DNA of 64,000 nucleotides from Hyphomicrobiaceae bacterium (GCA_008933705.1 WBUN01000018.1:18044-82043), one strand, 5' to 3'; shown: positions 1-9,477, counted from the first letter of the stretch. The notes: a model not told the origin generated them from the letters alone. Numbers and translations: made by a program.

Positions 1-102
1 CTCCCCGCCCCTGGGGGCAGTCAGGACCGAGGTGCGCCGGAGGCCCGCTCAGCGCCGCGACCGTCCCCAGGTTTCAGCACTAGGCGGCACTGATTGGCAG
101 CG

Positions 103-120
103 ACTTGACTCTGATCAAGT
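103..120. promoter_or_regulatory. FNR/Crp-family box upstream of phenylacetate operon
   Basis: The sequence ACTTGACTCTGATCAAGT is a near-perfect inverted repeat matching TTGAN6TCAA, the core recognised by FNR/DNR-type regulators. It lies about 60 nt before the thioesterase start. A weak -10-like TAATCT at 141-146 would put the box centre near -41.5, the usual class II activator position. Binding is inferred. Confidence 0.55.
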
Positions 121-181
121 CGGATCGTTGGCCTACCAAATAATCTCTCTGCAATCAAATCAAGCAGCCGGGAGAGCGCCA

Positions 182-598
182 ATGAAGGAGTCCCTGCGGC
201 CGGGCATTTCGAAGACCAAGCGCGTGGTGATCGACGCTGACCGAACCATCGCGTTCATGGGTGAGGAAGGCCGGGTGTACGCTACGCCAAGCCTGGTCCG
301 CGATATCGAGCACACCTGCCGCGACCTGCTGCTCGAGCATGCCGATGCCGGCGAGGATTCGGTCGGCACAGGCATCTCGATCAGTCACACGGCACCGACG
401 TTGCCCGGTATGGCGGTGGACATCACTGCGACTGTAACGGCAGTCGATGGACGCAAAGTCACCTTCGATATTTCTGCCAAGGACGAGATGGAGCCGATCG
501 GCTCCGGCCGGCACACGCGCTTCATGGTCGAAGTCGCGAAGACGCAAGAACGTCTGAAGGCCAAGTCGGCGAAGCGTTCCGCTGCCCAGAACAAATGA
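182..598 (+). CDS. Hotdog-fold acyl-CoA thioesterase (FlK-like)
   Basis: A 138-residue cytoplasmic protein of the hotdog thioesterase superfamily. It resembles fluoroacetyl-CoA-thioesterase-like proteins, with the early segment VYATPSLVRDIE and the central GTGISISHTAPT typical of that group. The ORF track starts at 32, but ATG at 182 with GGGAGAG just upstream gives the family length and is preferred. It is the first gene ahead of the phenylacetyl-CoA oxidoreductase (12 nt gap). It could therefore release CoA from a phenylacetyl-CoA or phenylglyoxylyl-CoA intermediate or rescue trapped CoA; this substrate is inferred from context only. An FNR-like box lies upstream. Confidence 0.75.
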   Translation: MKESLRPGISKTKRVVIDADRTIAFMGEEGRVYATPSLVRDIEHTCRDLLLEHADAGEDSVGTGISISHTAPTLPGMAVDITATVTAVDGRKVTFDISAKDEMEPIGSGRHTRFMVEVAKTQERLKAKSAKRSAAQNK

Positions 599-610
599 AG
601 TGATCACTGC

Positions 611-3346
611 ATGCGTGCCGACGATCCAGGCCGCGACCGCACCGTCTCCACGTACTGTTACCAGTGCGTGGCAGGACCTGATCTGCTGAAAGTCCGTGTC
701 CAAGACGGCGTCGCTACCGAGGTTGCCCCGAACTCCGATGCTGCGGAGGTGCACCCCGCAGGGGGCAAGGCCTGCGTGAAGGCGTTCGGGCTGGTGCAGA
801 AGCTCTACAATCCTCATCGCGTCCTCCACCCGATGAAGCGGACGAACCCGAGGAAGGGGCGCGGGGAAGATCCCGGCTTTACGAGGATCTCATGGGATGA
901 GGCTTTGGCCCTGGTCGCCGAAAAGCTCAACGCGGCTCGGGAGCGCGGCGTTCTCGATCAATCCGGATATCCACGGCTGGCGGCAAGCTTCGGCGGCGGC
1001 GGCACGCCCACAGCTTACATGGGAACGCTGCCGGCATTCCTCGCAGCCTGGGGACCTGTCGACATGAGCTTCGGCAGCGGGCAGGGCGTCAAATGCTATC
1101 ACTCGGAGCATCTCTACGGTGAGCTTTGGCATCGCGCCTTCACAGTCTCACCCGATACCCCGCTGTGCGAATATCTCGTCTCCTTCGGTGCCAACGTGGA
1201 AGCCTCCGGCGGCGTTTGCGGGGTCAGGCGCCACGCGGACGCGCGCAAGCGCGGCATGAAACGGGTTCAGGTCGAGCCGCATCTCTCCGTCACCGGCGCG
1301 TGCTCGGCGGAATGGATTCCCATAAAGCCCAAGACCGATGCTGCATTCCTCTTCGCCATGATCTACGTGCTGCTGCACGAGCATCCGCGCGACCGGCTGG
1401 ATCTCCCATTCCTGAAGAGCCGGACCTCGTCGCCGTACCTGGTCGGGCCAGGCGGCTTCTTTCTTCGCGATCCTCATTCCCACAAGCCCTTGGTCATCGA
1501 TCTGAGCACCAGCCGTGCCGTGCCGTACGATACCGTCGGTATCGATCCGGCATTGGAGGGAACGTTCAGCGTCGATGGCGTCGAGATCGGTCGCGACCAG
1601 GAGCTGACCGCGGTCAACGCGAGCGTGAGCCCCTCGTTTGCCCACCTCGTCCGCCATGTGGAGGCCTATTCACCGGAATGGGCAGCGCCGATCTGTGATG
1701 TCGATGCCGAAACCATTCGCCGGATCGCCAACGAGTTCCTCGATCATGCCCGGGTGGGCGAAACCATCGACATTGAAGGCGTGACCCTGCCTTTGCGCCC
1801 CGTCTCGATCTCGCTCGGCAAGACCGTCAACAACGGCTGGGGCGGCTACGAGTGCTGTTGGGCACGCACGCTGCTCGCGTGTCTCGTCGGTGCGCTCGAG
1901 GTGCCGGGCGGGACGCTTGGGACAACCGTGCGCCTCAACCGTCCGGCGGACAACCGCTGGTCGAGCGTAACGCCCGGGCCGGATGGGTTCATGCACTATC
2001 CGATGAACCCGACTGCGAAGGACGAATGGATCTCGCGGCCGCCAGCGCGCAGCGCGCATCGTACACTGGTGCCGCTGGTGGCCAACTCGGCGTGGAGCCA
2101 GGCGCTCGGGCCCACGCATCTGGCGTGGATGATGCAGAAGGAGGGCTTCGATCACCTGCCCCCTGCCTCTCCGCCCGACGTCTGGTTCGTCTACCGGACG
2201 AACCCGGCCATTTCGTTCTGGGACACGGATGCGGTCGGCGAGGCCATGGCACGCTTTCCGTTCACGGTTTGCTTCGCCTACACGCGCGACGAGACCAACC
2301 ACATGGCCGACGTGCTGCTGCCCGATTGCACGGACCTTGAAGGGCTGCAGCTTCTCCGCATCGGTGGCACCAAATACGTCGAGCAGTTCTGGCAATATCA
2401 GGGATTTGCCCTTCGGGACCCCGCGGCTCGCCCGCAAGGAGAGGCCAAGGATTTCACCTGGATCGCCACTGAGCTCGCACGACGGACGGGCCTGCTCCAG
2501 GCCTACAATGGCGCCATCAATCGCGGGGCCGCCGGCGTGAGCTTGTCGGGGCAGAACTACGACTTCTCGCTCGACGTGAACCAGGCCCACGAGGTCGACA
2601 AGATCTGGGATGCGGCCTGTCGGGCGGCGAGCGCGGAGCTGACCGATGGTGCCGAGAGCCAGGGCCTCGACTATTTCCGCGCACATGGGTTTCGCGTGAA
2701 GCCCTTCCCGCGGCTGCAATGGTATCTCTTTCCGAAGCTCGTCGATGCCGGGTTGCGCTTTGAGCAGCCCTACCAGGAGCGTTTGCTTCGGGTCGGCGGC
2801 GAGCTTGCGCGACGCCTGCACGAAAACGACATTCACTGGTGGGATCGGCAGCTCGAGGAGTATGAGCCGCTGCCGCATTGGCGCGACCTGGGTGCGCTCT
2901 GGGAAGGCGCCCTCTCACGCCAGTTCGATGTGCGCATCGCCGACTATCCCTTCTGGCTGATTACGGCGCGCAGCATGCAGTACTCGTGGGGCGGCAACGT
3001 CGGCATCCAGTTGATCAAGGAAGTTGCCGACAACGTCGCGGGACACGGCAGCGTCGTGATGAATGCCGGAGCAGCGGCAAAGCTCGGAATCGCTGACGGA
3101 GATCTCGTGGAGGTGCGCTCGCCTCTCAACCGCACGCAGGGCCGCGTCATGCTGTGCGAGGGCATCCGGCCGGATACGCTGCTGATGATCGGCCAGTTCG
3201 ACCACTGGGCCACACCCTTTGCCAAGGATCTGGGGGCGCCCAGCATGAACGCGCTGGTGCCCATGATGCTGGAGCTGACGGATGCGACAGGATCGAGCGC
3301 GGATCTCGTCAAGGTGAAAGTCACGCGTCTCGGGAGCACATCATGA
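611..3346 (+). CDS. padB: Molybdopterin oxidoreductase large subunit, phenylacetyl-CoA:acceptor oxidoreductase type
   Basis: A 911-residue DMSO-reductase-family catalytic subunit expected to carry bis-MGD molybdenum. The N-terminus has CYQC (about residues 17-20) and a later GKACVK cysteine, but the third cysteine of the usual Cx2Cx3C pattern is absent, so [4Fe-4S] ligation is atypical. The molydopterin-binding C-terminal domain is visible around NAGAAAKLGIADGDLVEV. No Tat motif is present, so the enzyme should be cytoplasmic. The next ORF (ATGA overlap) encodes the Fe-S subunit, membrane anchor and phenylacetate-CoA ligase. This strongly suggests four-electron alpha-oxidation of phenylacetyl-CoA to phenylglyoxylate. 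The family is secure; the substrate is inferred from the fused ligase. The symbol is used for the large subunit of the Pad complex and naming varies between organisms. Confidence 0.78.
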   Translation: MRADDPGRDRTVSTYCYQCVAGPDLLKVRVQDGVATEVAPNSDAAEVHPAGGKACVKAFGLVQKLYNPHRVLHPMKRTNPRKGRGEDPGFTRISWDEALALVAEKLNAARERGVLDQSGYPRLAASFGGGGTPTAYMGTLPAFLAAWGPVDMSFGSGQGVKCYHSEHLYGELWHRAFTVSPDTPLCEYLVSFGANVEASGGVCGVRRHADARKRGMKRVQVEPHLSVTGACSAEWIPIKPKTDAAFLFAMIYVLLHEHPRDRLDLPFLKSRTSSPYLVGPGGFFLRDPHSHKPLVIDLSTSRAVPYDTVGIDPALEGTFSVDGVEIGRDQELTAVNASVSPSFAHLVRHVEAYSPEWAAPICDVDAETIRRIANEFLDHARVGETIDIEGVTLPLRPVSISLGKTVNNGWGGYECCWARTLLACLVGALEVPGGTLGTTVRLNRPADNRWSSVTPGPDGFMHYPMNPTAKDEWISRPPARSAHRTLVPLVANSAWSQALGPTHLAWMMQKEGFDHLPPASPPDVWFVYRTNPAISFWDTDAVGEAMARFPFTVCFAYTRDETNHMADVLLPDCTDLEGLQLLRIGGTKYVEQFWQYQGFALRDPAARPQGEAKDFTWIATELARRTGLLQAYNGAINRGAAGVSLSGQNYDFSLDVNQAHEVDKIWDAACRAASAELTDGAESQGLDYFRAHGFRVKPFPRLQWYLFPKLVDAGLRFEQPYQERLLRVGGELARRLHENDIHWWDRQLEEYEPLPHWRDLGALWEGALSRQFDVRIADYPFWLITARSMQYSWGGNVGIQLIKEVADNVAGHGSVVMNAGAAAKLGIADGDLVEVRSPLNRTQGRVMLCEGIRPDTLLMIGQFDHWATPFAKDLGAPSMNALVPMMLELTDATGSSADLVKVKVTRLGSTS

Positions 3347-6285
3347 CCCGCTGGGTGATGGTCGCAGACCTTGAGCGCTGTGTGGGGTGCCAGACGTGCA
3401 CGGCCGCCTGTCGGCACGCAAACGCCACCTCCCCCGCCGTGCAATGGCGGAAGGTCCTCGACATCGAGGTTGGCACTTATCCGCAGGTCAGCCGCACGTT
3501 TGTCCCGGTCGGATGCCAGCAATGTGCCGATCCGCCGTGCATGCACGTATGCCCCACGGGGGCCACGCGCCAGCGTAGCGACGGCATAGTCACCATCAGC
3601 CATGACCTGTGCATTGGCTGCGCCTATTGCGATGTCGCATGTCCCTATCAGGCACGGTTCAAGATCGATGCGGAACAGTTTGCCTACGGCCGTGCTGCGA
3701 TGGCGAACGAGGTGCAGCGCTATGACTCCCGACGGCTGGGGATCGCACAGAAGTGCACCTTTTGCTCCGATCGCATCGATGATGGCCTCGCGAATGGGCT
3801 GACGCCCGGCATCGATTCACAGGCAACGCCAGCCTGCGCCAACGCCTGCATCGCCGGTGCGCTGCATTTCGGCGACATCGACGACGCCGACAGCAATGTG
3901 TCGCGGTTGTTGCGTCAGCACAGCCACTTTCGCATGCATGAGGAGATCGGGACTGAGCCTGGCTTCTACTACATCGATGGCAAGGGACATGAGCCAGCCC
4001 GCGGGGCGGTCAATCCTATGGTCGCTTCCGCGCAGGCCGGCAAGCTGCGCAGCAAAGGCGTAGAGCCTTGGCATCAGCAGCATTGGGATTGGAAGGCAGC
4101 CGGGAACTTCATCTGTGGTGGAGCCGGAACAGGCCTCTTGCTGTCTGTCGCGCTGGCAAATCTTCACCAGGGCGCCTTTTACCCGCTCGGCTGGCTGGCG
4201 CTGGCAATGGTCGCCGTCGGCTTGTTCCTCCTGCTGTTCAAGATCGGCCGGCCGTTGCGCGCCGCCTACGTGGTGCGTCAGCCCAATCGCTCGTGGATGG
4301 CCAGGGAGGCTTGGCTGGCAGGGGCATTCTTCCCTTCTGCCGCGCTTGCGATCTGGCTCGAGAACGCGACGCTCCTGATCGCTGCAGCCTTTGTCGGGGC
4401 CCTGTTCCTGTTCAGCCAAGCCATGATTCTCAAGGCTGCGAAGGGCATTCCTGCCTGGCGTGTGTCGCGCATCGTGCCACTGATCGTCGTGACCGGTATC
4501 GCCGAGGGCGCGGGCCTGTTCCTTACGGCCGCCGCCCTGCTGCCTTCAACCGAGTTGGTGATCGCTTCGGCTGCTGCGGCAACTGCCATGCTGGCTGCGC
4601 TGCGCGGCTGGAGCTGGCGATCCTATGTCACGTCGCTTGAAGTGGAGGGCGCGCCTGTTCGCAGCCTCGCAGTCCTCAATGCATTCGGTCCCTGGTTTTT
4701 CCTGTTCGGCCTGGCCGTCCCGGTCACGCTGATCTTCTTCGGCTCGGTGGGGGGCAATTCCGGCTCGCTGCTCTTTGCTGTTGCCGGCGCCTGCGTTTTC
4801 GCCGCGGGCGCCGCCATGAAGCTCGTTCTGGTGACGCGGGCCGGCTTCAACCAGGGCTATGCAGTGCCGGCCCGCGGCTCCATTTCGGGCTCTGCCGTCA
4901 AGCCGGGGTGGTCGTTGCCGCGTACGCGTGGAGGCGGACCCATGAGAGTACAGACCGTTGCCCCAGTCCCGGGAGCGTTCATGCACGATCCTGCAGCAGA
5001 GACGATGCCGCGGGCCGAGCTGAAGGCGCTGCAAACAAGCCGTTTGAGGAAGACGTTGGAAAACGCCTATGCAAACGTGCCGCATTACCGGCGAGCGTTC
5101 GATCTGGCGGGGGTGAAGCCAGGCGACTTCAAGGTGCTCGCCGACATTGCGCGCTTTCCGTTCACGCAGAAGTCGGACCTGCGCAACAACTATCCTTTCG
5201 GCATGTTTGCCGTCCCGCAGAGCAAGCTCCTCCGGCTTCATGCCTCGTCCGGCACGACCGGCAAGGCGACGGTTGTCGGCTACACGAAGGGAGACATCGA
5301 CCGCTGGGCCGATCTGATGGCGCGCTCCTTCGCGTGTGCCGGCGCGTTGCCGGGCGACATCATTCACAATGCCTACGGCTACGGTCTGTTCACGGGCGGT
5401 CTCGGTGCACATTATGGCGCGGAGCGTCTTGGCTGCACGGTGGTCCCTCTGTCTGGCGGGGGAACCGAGAGGCAGGTGACGCTGCTTGAGGATTTTTCGG
5501 CCAATGTGCTGTGCGCAACGCCGTCCTACGCCCTGAACATTGCGGAGGTCGCGGATGCCATGGGCGTCGATCTGCGGCGATCGCCGTTGCGCCTGGGGAT
5601 GTTCGGCGCCGAGCCTTGGAGCGAGGCCATGCGCCGCGATCTCGAGAGCAAGCTCGGCATCAAAGCCATTGACGTCTATGGCCTGTCCGAAATCATGGGA
5701 CCTGGAGTGGCATGCGAATGTCACGTGGAGCAGGCAGGGCTGCACGGCTGGGAGGATCACTTCCTTTTCGAGATCGTCGATCCAGAGACGCTGCAACCGC
5801 TGCCCATGGGCGCGACCGGAGAACTGGTCATCACCACGCTGACCAAGGAGGCGCTGCCCATGATCCGCTACCGTACGCGCGACATCACCCGCCTCAGCGA
5901 CGAGCCATGCACGTGTGGGCGCACTCACCTGCGCATCATGCGCGTGACCGGGCGCAACGACGACATGCTCATTATCCGCGGTGTGAACGTCTATCCCTCG
6001 CAGGTGGAGGCAGTCCTCGTCGGGCTGCCGGGCCTCGCACCGCACTACCAGTTGATCCTGACCCGGGAGGGGGCGCTCGACTCCATGACCGTGGAGGTCG
6101 AGCTTGCTCCTGACAATCTGCTTGCGGATGCCGGCCGCGCCCGCAAGGCCGACGAAGTCGCTCACCACATCAAGTCGTTGATCGGGGTGACCTGCAAGGT
6201 TGTGATCAAGTCACCCGGCGAGGTGCCTCGCTCCCAAGGGAAGGCTGTCAGAATCAGGGATCTGCGGATGCGCGCCATGGCTTAG
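3343..6285 (+). CDS. Fusion: 4x[4Fe-4S] subunit + NrfD-like anchor + phenylacetate-CoA ligase
   Basis: One uninterrupted 980-codon frame with three modules. Residues 1-220 form a DmsB/NrfC-type protein with four cysteine clusters (first CVGCQTCTAAC at 13-23, then CQQC..CMHVC, CIGCAYC, CTFC..CANAC). Residues about 250-505 hold eight hydrophobic helices of the NrfD/DmsC type. Residues 534-980 are a PaaK-type phenylacetate-CoA ligase with the ATP loop SSGTTGKATVVG (about 635) and the C-terminal MIRYRTRD and GRNDDMLIIRG motifs. Eight helices keep both ends on the same, cytoplasmic side. ATG 4942 at the ligase junction has a good GGAGG 7 nt upstream, so a free ligase may also be made. The start at 3343 overlaps the large-subunit stop. 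Together the product would activate phenylacetate and pass electrons to quinone. Confidence 0.8.
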   Translation: MTRWVMVADLERCVGCQTCTAACRHANATSPAVQWRKVLDIEVGTYPQVSRTFVPVGCQQCADPPCMHVCPTGATRQRSDGIVTISHDLCIGCAYCDVACPYQARFKIDAEQFAYGRAAMANEVQRYDSRRLGIAQKCTFCSDRIDDGLANGLTPGIDSQATPACANACIAGALHFGDIDDADSNVSRLLRQHSHFRMHEEIGTEPGFYYIDGKGHEPARGAVNPMVASAQAGKLRSKGVEPWHQQHWDWKAAGNFICGGAGTGLLLSVALANLHQGAFYPLGWLALAMVAVGLFLLLFKIGRPLRAAYVVRQPNRSWMAREAWLAGAFFPSAALAIWLENATLLIAAAFVGALFLFSQAMILKAAKGIPAWRVSRIVPLIVVTGIAEGAGLFLTAAALLPSTELVIASAAAATAMLAALRGWSWRSYVTSLEVEGAPVRSLAVLNAFGPWFFLFGLAVPVTLIFFGSVGGNSGSLLFAVAGACVFAAGAAMKLVLVTRAGFNQGYAVPARGSISGSAVKPGWSLPRTRGGGPMRVQTVAPVPGAFMHDPAAETMPRAELKALQTSRLRKTLENAYANVPHYRRAFDLAGVKPGDFKVLADIARFPFTQKSDLRNNYPFGMFAVPQSKLLRLHASSGTTGKATVVGYTKGDIDRWADLMARSFACAGALPGDIIHNAYGYGLFTGGLGAHYGAERLGCTVVPLSGGGTERQVTLLEDFSANVLCATPSYALNIAEVADAMGVDLRRSPLRLGMFGAEPWSEAMRRDLESKLGIKAIDVYGLSEIMGPGVACECHVEQAGLHGWEDHFLFEIVDPETLQPLPMGATGELVITTLTKEALPMIRYRTRDITRLSDEPCTCGRTHLRIMRVTGRNDDMLIIRGVNVYPSQVEAVLVGLPGLAPHYQLILTREGALDSMTVEVELAPDNLLADAGRARKADEVAHHIKSLIGVTCKVVIKSPGEVPRSQGKAVRIRDLRMRAMA

Positions 6286-6316
6286 GCGACGCCTAAGGCG
6301 TCCCGGCCGTGGACCA

Positions 6317-6847
6317 TCATCCCTGCGAGCTCGGCGGGTCGGGATCCTCCGACCAGGATGGCGAGGGCGGGGGATATTTCGCGAGCAGCCGATGCACGAG
6401 GTTGACGTGTTCGGCCTCCTCCTCGACGAATTCCTCCGCCATCCTCTTGATCTGCGGGTCGCTCGCCGACGCTGCGGCCGCCTGAAAGAAGGCAAGCGCG
6501 CGCTGCTCGCCTGCGAGCGCGAGTTCCAGCGCATGCCGCGGCGTCATCATGTAGTGCGCGGCACCGAGGTCGACCTCTTCCGGGCTTTCACCCCGGCTCC
6601 ACTTGGCCACCTCGCGTGCGCGCGAGACCACGTCGATATCTCCTGCCAGGCGGCGAATTTCGTCGCGGTGAATGGCTTCCGCGCGGGCGAGATCACGGAA
6701 TATCGCGGCGAGGTCGGGATTGTTGTGCGTCTCCATCTGCGCAGCGAGAACCTCGTAGCGCTCCACGGCGTCGGCCTCAATCTGAAAGGCAACGGCAAAG
6801 AGATCGGCGAGGGAGGAGACTTCGGGCGCACCGGTTGGCTGGCTCAT
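6317..6847 (-). CDS. Rubrerythrin/ferritin-like di-iron protein
   Basis: A 176-residue four-helix ferritin-like protein. Two iron-binding half motifs are visible, EADAVERYEVLA followed by EAIHRDE, and LAGEQRALAFF followed by EEEAEHVNLVH, giving the paired E...ExxH pattern. No rubredoxin CxxC domain is present, so it is a rubrerythrin-fold protein rather than a classical rubrerythrin. It overlaps the korB stop by ATGA and is probably the last gene of korA-korB. A role in peroxide or oxygen protection of the oxygen-labile ferredoxin-dependent enzymes is plausible from family and context but is not shown by the sequence. Confidence 0.75.
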   Translation of the reverse strand: MSQPTGAPEVSSLADLFAVAFQIEADAVERYEVLAAQMETHNNPDLAAIFRDLARAEAIHRDEIRRLAGDIDVVSRAREVAKWSRGESPEEVDLGAAHYMMTPRHALELALAGEQRALAFFQAAAASASDPQIKRMAEEFVEEEAEHVNLVHRLLAKYPPPSPSWSEDPDPPSSQG

Positions 6848-7680
6848 AGCTCGAACTCCTTTTCGAGCTCTGACAATTCGACGTGCCGTTGCACGACGGC
6901 CGGCTGATAGGGCCTGCGATCGCCGCGATACAGAATTCCGATGTTGAAGCCATCATCCGTCATGATGCGGCGTGCCGCTTTGGCAGGATCGCTGGTTGCC
7001 CCGACGGGTGCCTGGTGCACCTGACTCTTCCAGTCCCTTTCATCGGGGCGGAAGGTCACGCAGGGGCTCAGGATCTCCACGAACGAGAAACCCGGATGCC
7101 GGATCGCCTCGGCCAGAACGGCCGCAGTCTCGTTCGGCTCGCCGGAGAAGCAGCGAGCGACGAAGTTCGCACCCGACGCGAGCGCCACGACGAGCGGATG
7201 GAATGGCCGCAGGCCGGTCCCGCCCGGCGACAACGCGGTGTCGAACTCGGGCTCGGTCGTAGGCGACGGCTGACCCTTGGTCATCCCATATATGCGGTTG
7301 TCCATGACCACATAGGTCATGTCGACGTTGCGACGGCAGGCATGGAGGAAGTGGTTGCCGCCGATCGAGTATCCGTCTCCATCCCCGCTTGCCACCACCA
7401 CCGTCAGATCCGGTCGCGTCACCTTCAGCCCGGCCGCAAGCGCGAGCGAGCGTCCGTGCACGCCGTGAAAGCCGTAGCAGTTCGTGTAGGCGGGTATGCG
7501 CGAGGAGCAGCCTATGCCGGAAACAACGACAATCTGCTCGGGTGGAAGGCCCAGCTCCGCAAATGCCCGCGTGAAGGACATGAGGACATGGTAGTCGCCG
7601 CAGCCGGGGCACCAGATCGGCTTGATGTCCGACTTGTAGTCGGCGGGTTTGCAGGCGAGCCGTTCATGAGCGGTCGACAT
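6844..7680 (-). CDS. korB: 2-oxoglutarate:ferredoxin oxidoreductase, beta subunit
   Basis: A 278-residue thiamine-diphosphate-binding beta subunit of the 2-oxoacid:ferredoxin oxidoreductase family. CPGCGDY (C24, C27), GIGCSS (C58) and ILSPCVTF supply the four cysteines for a [4Fe-4S] cluster, and GDGDGYSIGGNH is the ThDP/Mg motif. It overlaps the korA stop by one base (TAATG). In Thauera-type benzoyl-CoA metabolism this enzyme oxidises 2-oxoglutarate from the TCA cycle and re-reduces the ferredoxin used by benzoyl-CoA reductase, which fits its place next to the bcr operon. Other 2-oxoacids cannot be excluded by sequence alone. Confidence 0.88.
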   Translation of the reverse strand: MSTAHERLACKPADYKSDIKPIWCPGCGDYHVLMSFTRAFAELGLPPEQIVVVSGIGCSSRIPAYTNCYGFHGVHGRSLALAAGLKVTRPDLTVVVASGDGDGYSIGGNHFLHACRRNVDMTYVVMDNRIYGMTKGQPSPTTEPEFDTALSPGGTGLRPFHPLVVALASGANFVARCFSGEPNETAAVLAEAIRHPGFSFVEILSPCVTFRPDERDWKSQVHQAPVGATSDPAKAARRIMTDDGFNIGILYRGDRRPYQPAVVQRHVELSELEKEFEL

Positions 7681-9404
7681 TATGCTCTCCGTTCCATGAT
7701 CGCGCGGTGAATCTCGCTGACGCCGATAGGCATCGGACCCGGCCTGTTGAGCACGTCGACTCTCCCCGGCAGATCGTAGTGGGCCCTGAGATAACGATAG
7801 AACTGGGCGCCGTGGCTTTGCTCGACGACAAGAAGGCGGCTCTTGCCTGCGATTGCAGCGGCAAAGCGCTCGGGTTGAGCGGGGAAGAGCAGGCGTGGCG
7901 CAATCAGGCTCACCTCAACTCCATCCTGCGCGGCGCGACCGATTGCTTCGCGCACTGCGCCGGTCAGAGACCCCCAGGTCACCACCGCCAGATCGCCGCT
8001 GCCTTCGAGCGTCGCCCAATGGTCGCCGTAGGCGAAGCGTACGAGCTTGTCGCGACGCTTGTCGAGCTGGGCCTGGTGATCGGATGCGCCACTTGTGGGA
8101 ATCCCGCGTTCGGTATGTGTGAGGCCGTCAGCCGTGTATTGGCCACCGGACGTGCCGGGAACGACCATTGGCGACACGCCGCTCCCGGCGATCGCATAGC
8201 GCTTGTATGCGCCGGCCGCGCTAATGTCTGTGGCCCTCGATCGCTGGCCGATGAATGCGACATCGGCCGGTTTCTCGATTGCGGCGCGCGCCTGGCCGAT
8301 GAACTGGTCGGACAGCACGATTGCGGGTGTCTGCAGGGCTTCTGCCAGGTAAACCGCCCACTGCGTCGTGAACAGGCAATCCCCAATCGACTGCGGCGCC
8401 ACAACGAGATGCGGGGCATCGCCATGGCATCCGTAGACGGCGATGTTCAAGTCGGCCTGCTCGGACTTGGTGGGGATGCCCGTGGAGGGGCCGCCGCGCA
8501 TGACATCAACGACGACAATGGGAATCTCGGCGGCCGTTGCCAAGCCGAGCGACTCGATCATCAACGAGAGACCAGGTCCTGACGTCGCGGTCAGCGATGG
8601 TGTGCCGCCGTAGGATGCCCCGATGATCATATTGATGGCGGCAAGCTCATCCTCGGCCTGCAACAGCACACCGCCGACCTTGGGCAGATTCGGCGCAAGC
8701 CACTCGAGGATCTCGGTCGCCGGGGTAATGGGGTAGGCGGCGGCAAAGCGAATCCCGCCGCGGATAGCGCCGAGCGCTGTTGCGTCATTTCCGGACACGA
8801 GCCATTTCCTTGTAGCTCGCTTCGGTGCGGCAAGGCGCAGACTGAGATCGAGATCTTGGGCGGCATCGTATCCTGCGATCAAGCCTGCTTGACTGGCCTT
8901 GATGGCCGCTTCGCCTTTGTCGGACAGTCGCTTTTCCAGCAATGCCAGGCAGGTCTCCCGCTCCAGGCGAACCAGCCTGCAGGCGATGCCAAGCGCAATC
9001 ATGTTGGCACGGCCGTCGGGGATTGCCTTGGCCATGTCCTTCATCGGAATCTGGACCTCGCGTGCACCAGCTTCGGCGATGTGCGGCGGTACCGCGCCGC
9101 CACGCGGGTCGCCGATCAGCAGGCTATCGTGCCCGATCTTGATCTCGGCGCCGAAGCGGTGGGCGTTAAGCCAGTCGATCCCGATCAGGACATCGAATTG
9201 CTCGGGCATGCATTCGACGGGGTGAGATGCAAGGCGCAGGAGTGCCGCCGCTTCGCCGCCGCGGATCTGTGGACCGACCGTCCGCGTGAGCAGGCCCTGC
9301 CAGCCTGCAGCGCTTGCCGCTTCGAGCAGAAGGTTGCCGGCCGTAAGGGCGCCGGCGCCGCCGCTCCCGACGAAACCTATTGAAATGCTTTGTGAATTCC
9401 CCAT
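7680..9404 (-). CDS. korA: 2-oxoglutarate:ferredoxin oxidoreductase, fused gamma-alpha subunit
   Basis: A 574-residue protein with the gamma domain first (about residues 8-185, [14 protein letters not shown] and PQIRGGEAA) and the alpha pyrimidine-binding domain after it (from about 205, [16 protein letters not shown], then [16 protein letters not shown]). This gamma-alpha fusion is the usual KorA layout of aromatic-degrading proteobacteria. GAGG lies just before ATG 9404. It is divergent from had across a 197-nt region that holds two candidate operators, so korAB and the bcr operon are probably co-regulated. Confidence 0.88.
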   Translation of the reverse strand: MGNSQSISIGFVGSGGAGALTAGNLLLEAASAAGWQGLLTRTVGPQIRGGEAAALLRLASHPVECMPEQFDVLIGIDWLNAHRFGAEIKIGHDSLLIGDPRGGAVPPHIAEAGAREVQIPMKDMAKAIPDGRANMIALGIACRLVRLERETCLALLEKRLSDKGEAAIKASQAGLIAGYDAAQDLDLSLRLAAPKRATRKWLVSGNDATALGAIRGGIRFAAAYPITPATEILEWLAPNLPKVGGVLLQAEDELAAINMIIGASYGGTPSLTATSGPGLSLMIESLGLATAAEIPIVVVDVMRGGPSTGIPTKSEQADLNIAVYGCHGDAPHLVVAPQSIGDCLFTTQWAVYLAEALQTPAIVLSDQFIGQARAAIEKPADVAFIGQRSRATDISAAGAYKRYAIAGSGVSPMVVPGTSGGQYTADGLTHTERGIPTSGASDHQAQLDKRRDKLVRFAYGDHWATLEGSGDLAVVTWGSLTGAVREAIGRAAQDGVEVSLIAPRLLFPAQPERFAAAIAGKSRLLVVEQSHGAQFYRYLRAHYDLPGRVDVLNRPGPMPIGVSEIHRAIMERRA

Positions 9405-9450
9405 TTGCGCCTCACGTATCCGGTGCCGCCTTCAGGGCTTCGTCCCTAGC

Positions 9451-9477
9451 AATAAATATTTCGGTACTAGAATGCAT
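9451..9477. promoter_or_regulatory. ATTT-N8-GAAT site resembling the sulfur-cluster operators
   Basis: Within this segment ATTT (9458-9461) and GAAT (9470-9473) are separated by 8 nt. The 27-nt context begins AATAAATATT and ends GAATGCAT, closely matching the site at 63046-63072 (AATAAATATT ... GAATGTAT). It lies between divergent korA and had. It is one of seven such sites in the window and the only one outside the sulfur region; chance is possible. Confidence 0.35.

Noticed and set aside
1670-2878. 402-aa minus-strand ORF opposite the Mo oxidoreductase
   Set aside because: Low-complexity Arg/Gly/Leu-rich composition with no domain; it lies wholly antisense to a well-supported gene and is a high-GC shadow.
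4546-6168. 540-aa minus-strand ORF opposite the fusion gene
   Set aside because: Antisense to the anchor and ligase modules, with no recognisable motif or ribosome-binding site.
6282-6296. TTAGGC-GAC-GCCTAA hairpin at the end of the fusion gene
   Set aside because: Only a 6-bp stem with a 3-nt loop overlapping the stop codon and no U-tract; too weak to call a terminator.
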